From Glossina fuscipes (lineage: Eukaryota; Arthropoda; Insecta; Diptera; Glossinidae), in the NCBI RefSeq assembly GCF_014805625.2, contig NW_023998415.1, positions 39,888,890-39,952,889 on the forward strand: a stretch of 64,000 nucleotides of DNA, in the 5' to 3' direction. A program made the position numbers and the translations under genes. Of the stretch, positions 61,246 to 64,000 are shown one piece after another. How positions within the stretch are numbered: the stretch's first letter is position 1; each line of letters begins with the position of its first letter. The notes under the pieces were generated by a model. It was given only the letters and a program-made list of their open reading frames with translations. It made no database searches and was not told where the DNA came from.

Positions 61246-63064
61246 GTCTTCGCTAATACACCTATGTCTTTCCTACTTCAATCCTACTTATAAAGAAGAC
61301 ATTTCTCGAAAATGAAATGTCTGTGGTCCCAATATTCCGCACAATTCTCGTTTTAGATTTTGCTAGTGTTGAAATTACTTTAACTATAACATATGCTCAG
61401 CAATTTTTTTTTCATCCAGACATGTATATGACATGTATCCGTATACTGCGTCCTACTATATAACGATTCTTCTCTTTCACTTATTTTGAATGGCGACAAC
61501 AAGATCGCCTACAAAAAAAATGGTTAAAATATTTCGGTTCACAAATTGAATAAAGACTACGATGGTAAAAACATACGCTTTAAGGTCCAGGGGGAAACAT
61601 TCTTGACTAATACATCGAGAATGACAGCGCAACTCCTCCAACTACATACGAGTACACTTCAATCCATTTGAATGCCATAAATCCAATGGCAAAAAATGTC
61701 AATCTAAGTCTTTTTGTAGTATTTTTAACAATCTTTCGTTCGTCCGCTATATGCTAACTGTTCGCAATAATCTTGAAATTTCACATAGAGTAAGGGCATT
61801 AGAGGGCATTTTTTCAGTTAAATAATAAAATGGCACTGCTCCGGCAAGAAATTTGAATAGCTTCAGAATCGTCTTGTTAAAGAGAGAATGTTCACTATGA
61901 TTACAGAAGTTCTTCCAGCACACTTGGTTGCCTAGATAGATCGTGCACCTTCATCAACTAAGGGTGAATTCTCTTGAACGCTTTCAATTGATTGAAATTG
62001 ATGCGTTACTCGAAGGCATAAATTGAGTTGTGAGAATCGAAAGCAATTAAATGGAGTAATAGCAGGTGAATTTAGCGACAACACTGATCACTGACTGACT
62101 GAACTGCTGAGCAAAGTTGAATTCTTTTCAGATTATTATGGCGGCGCTAAAAATTATTGAAAATATTATAAACTTAAGCTTAAAAGATATGATAGTCACT
62201 TGTGACCAAGTTCTAAGTATATCTTCCAGCACCAGTTTTGCACGTTTATTGAATCCCTTATCATTGTATCATCGCTGAAGATCAACTAGAACGGAACAAA
62301 GCTCGTACCGGTTAGTCTTCGGCAGTCTAGGAATGCTTTCCACAATTTATATAAAATAACTGAGTTTTAACTGCGTAGAGATTCTATAACGTTTACAATG
62401 ATTCTTTCGAAATATCTTTCATGAAATCATCGCTTGGATCTTACCATGTAGTGAAAGTATTAAAAAGTGTTAAAAATGTTTCACAAAAGTGTTAGTTAAA
62501 TATAATTAAAAATAATGTGAATTTTTCTTCTGTTTTCGGCTATAAATTTTTTGATCGAAAAGTAGAGAGGTTTAAAAAGAAGATAACAAGTTCTTGTCAT
62601 AAGTTGTCGTGGTAAAGTGGTCGGATATCTCAAATCATTTCAACTCATCTTATCCACATGCTTATCTTATTCTTCATATCTTCTATCCTTATTGAAATTA
62701 AGTGGATATCTATAAGAAACGTTTTAACAATACGTACCAACTTTCACTTACTCAGTTCCTACCCATCTTGTCCTAATTCGTGATATTGTTAAAGCTAAGT
62801 GTCAAACAGGTAATGCAGTGAAATTGGAAACAATATTACATAAATTTAAATATATTTATGTTTTGTGTCATTTTTTTTCATTTTTTTCATTTTGTTTTTT
62901 TTTTTCAATTTTTTTCTCATTAAAAAAATAACACGTGCACTCTTATAATTCTTGTATATGGTGCCAAATATAATTACCATATTTTATGATCACTTGTCAA
63001 TGGCTTAAATCAGCTTTAACAAGTTTCTAACCATAAAGACGGAGAACGCGAAACGCATAGCATA

Positions 63065-63097
<33 letters not shown>

Positions 63098-63221
63098 CTT
63101 TTTCTTTTCAAAAATATTTTCTTGTAATCATTAACGAGAGAATATAACCAGCGTGTGCATTGTACATGTCAAATATTGAAATTACTTTGCATTTGATTTA
63201 CAAATGAACAAAAATGCAAAG

Positions 63222-63224
63222 AAA

Positions 63225-63257
<33 letters not shown>
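63222..63257. repeat. (AAT)n tract
   Basis: About eleven uninterrupted AAT units. Confidence 0.95.
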
Positions 63258-63258
<1 letters not shown>

Positions 63259-63818
63259 TAAGTAAAGAAAAATGGAAATCACACAACATGTTGTTTGTTG
63301 GTTGGCTGATTGTCTGCTTAGTAGCCGGTCGATTGGTTATGTCGCTGTTACTTGGCTGTTTGACCCCCCGTTTTGTCAGAAGATGGAAGATATTGATGGG
63401 ATGTAACTAAACAACTGGTTAAATTAAAGTCAGAGAAAAATTGAGTTACACTCTACGGTGCAAGTTTGTTGCCAAAAAGGCCAAAAGCAATCAAGTTAAC
63501 TTCATTTGATACGATTTAATACTGCCGGGCTTGAAATGTACTATGTATACCGTATAGTATGTTTCAATTTTAGAGTCGAATTTCAAGATTCTGTGAATGG
63601 GGACAAGATGTCTGTGTTTTACTTACTTGTTAAAATGACGCAGGAACTGAAAGACTGGCATGAGTTCATTTTCAATGATTTCAAATATATTCTAGCAATG
63701 AGAGCAGTTTTTATAAAATCGAATAACTAGAGACCATAGTATTAATTTGCAAAACGGCTGCGCTTTAAGGAAGGAAGCTATTGTAAGCGAACTCTATGAA
63801 ATATGAGTAGAAGCCTCT

Positions 63819-63819
<1 letters not shown>

Positions 63820-63855
<36 letters not shown>
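63820..63855. repeat. T homopolymer, about 36 bp
   Basis: The longest single-base run in the window. If read from the other strand it could be the poly-A tail of a retroelement beginning in the GC-richer sequence to its right. Confidence 0.9.
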
Positions 63856-63861
<6 letters not shown>

Positions 63862-64000
63862 AATCCCCGAATCTGTAGGGACTTGGTCGTGGCTTAGCAT
63901 GAGTACCCCGGGATAGATAGATAGATCTCTCTTCACCTAGTGCAAATGTTATGTTGAGTTTCTTCGACAGGTTCGACAAGTTTTTTATGCGGGCGTCTTA

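Larger units (their letters stand above)
61246..64000. other. AT-rich non-coding stretch to the window edge
   Basis: No gene recognised. Holds an (AT)n tract at about 63066-63097, an AAT tract at 63222-63257 and a run of about 36 T at 63820-63855. The 63506-63730 frame has no domain signature. A GC-richer stretch after 63856 ('GTAGGGACTTGG', 'GAGTACCCCGGG') could be the start of another repeat cut by the window. Confidence 0.4.

Overview
The window is AT-rich eukaryotic DNA with spliceosomal introns, many microsatellites, long A and T runs and fossil transposons. The one clear gene is an ortholog of the fly SMN-complex helicase Gemin3. Several dispersed repeats end in TTCTTACTTGTTT and carry the 'CTGTCCGTC' and 'CGATTCAGAA' type internal motifs I associate with calyptrate flies (tsetse, house fly and stable fly relatives). 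I infer a higher dipteran, possibly tsetse-like, but the species cannot be fixed from the sequence alone.

Left end (1-8.1 kb). A repeat terminus lies at 1-533. Degenerate Gemin3-like pieces lie at 2.9-3.7 kb. The intact five-exon Gemin3 gene follows on the + strand at 4336-8093; its spliced reading frame is 1058 codons. All DEAD-box motifs are present. The C-terminal tail has been lengthened by a tandem duplication of an exon-intron unit of about 0.5 kb.

Right side (8.1-64 kb). I find no convincing protein-coding gene here. This is gene desert or one very large intron. It contains a tRNA-derived SINE-like block (8.57-8.99 kb), two fossil mariner transposases (31.4 and 60.7-61.2 kb), a fragment of a non-LTR retrotransposon ORF2 (33.4 kb), and two-copy repeat families (13.1/32.5 kb, 29.1/36.8 kb, 34.0/49.7 kb, 9.0/45.5 kb). 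There are also dense simple repeats and two assembly gaps (26313-26322 and 52549-52648).

No operon-like or defence-like system is visible. The observations most worth a second look are the tandem exon duplication inside Gemin3, the Gemin3-derived relic just upstream, a repeat family whose 3' hairpin is kept by compensatory changes, a compact multi-stem fold at 44.7 kb, and a 22-bp perfect palindrome at 25.5 kb.
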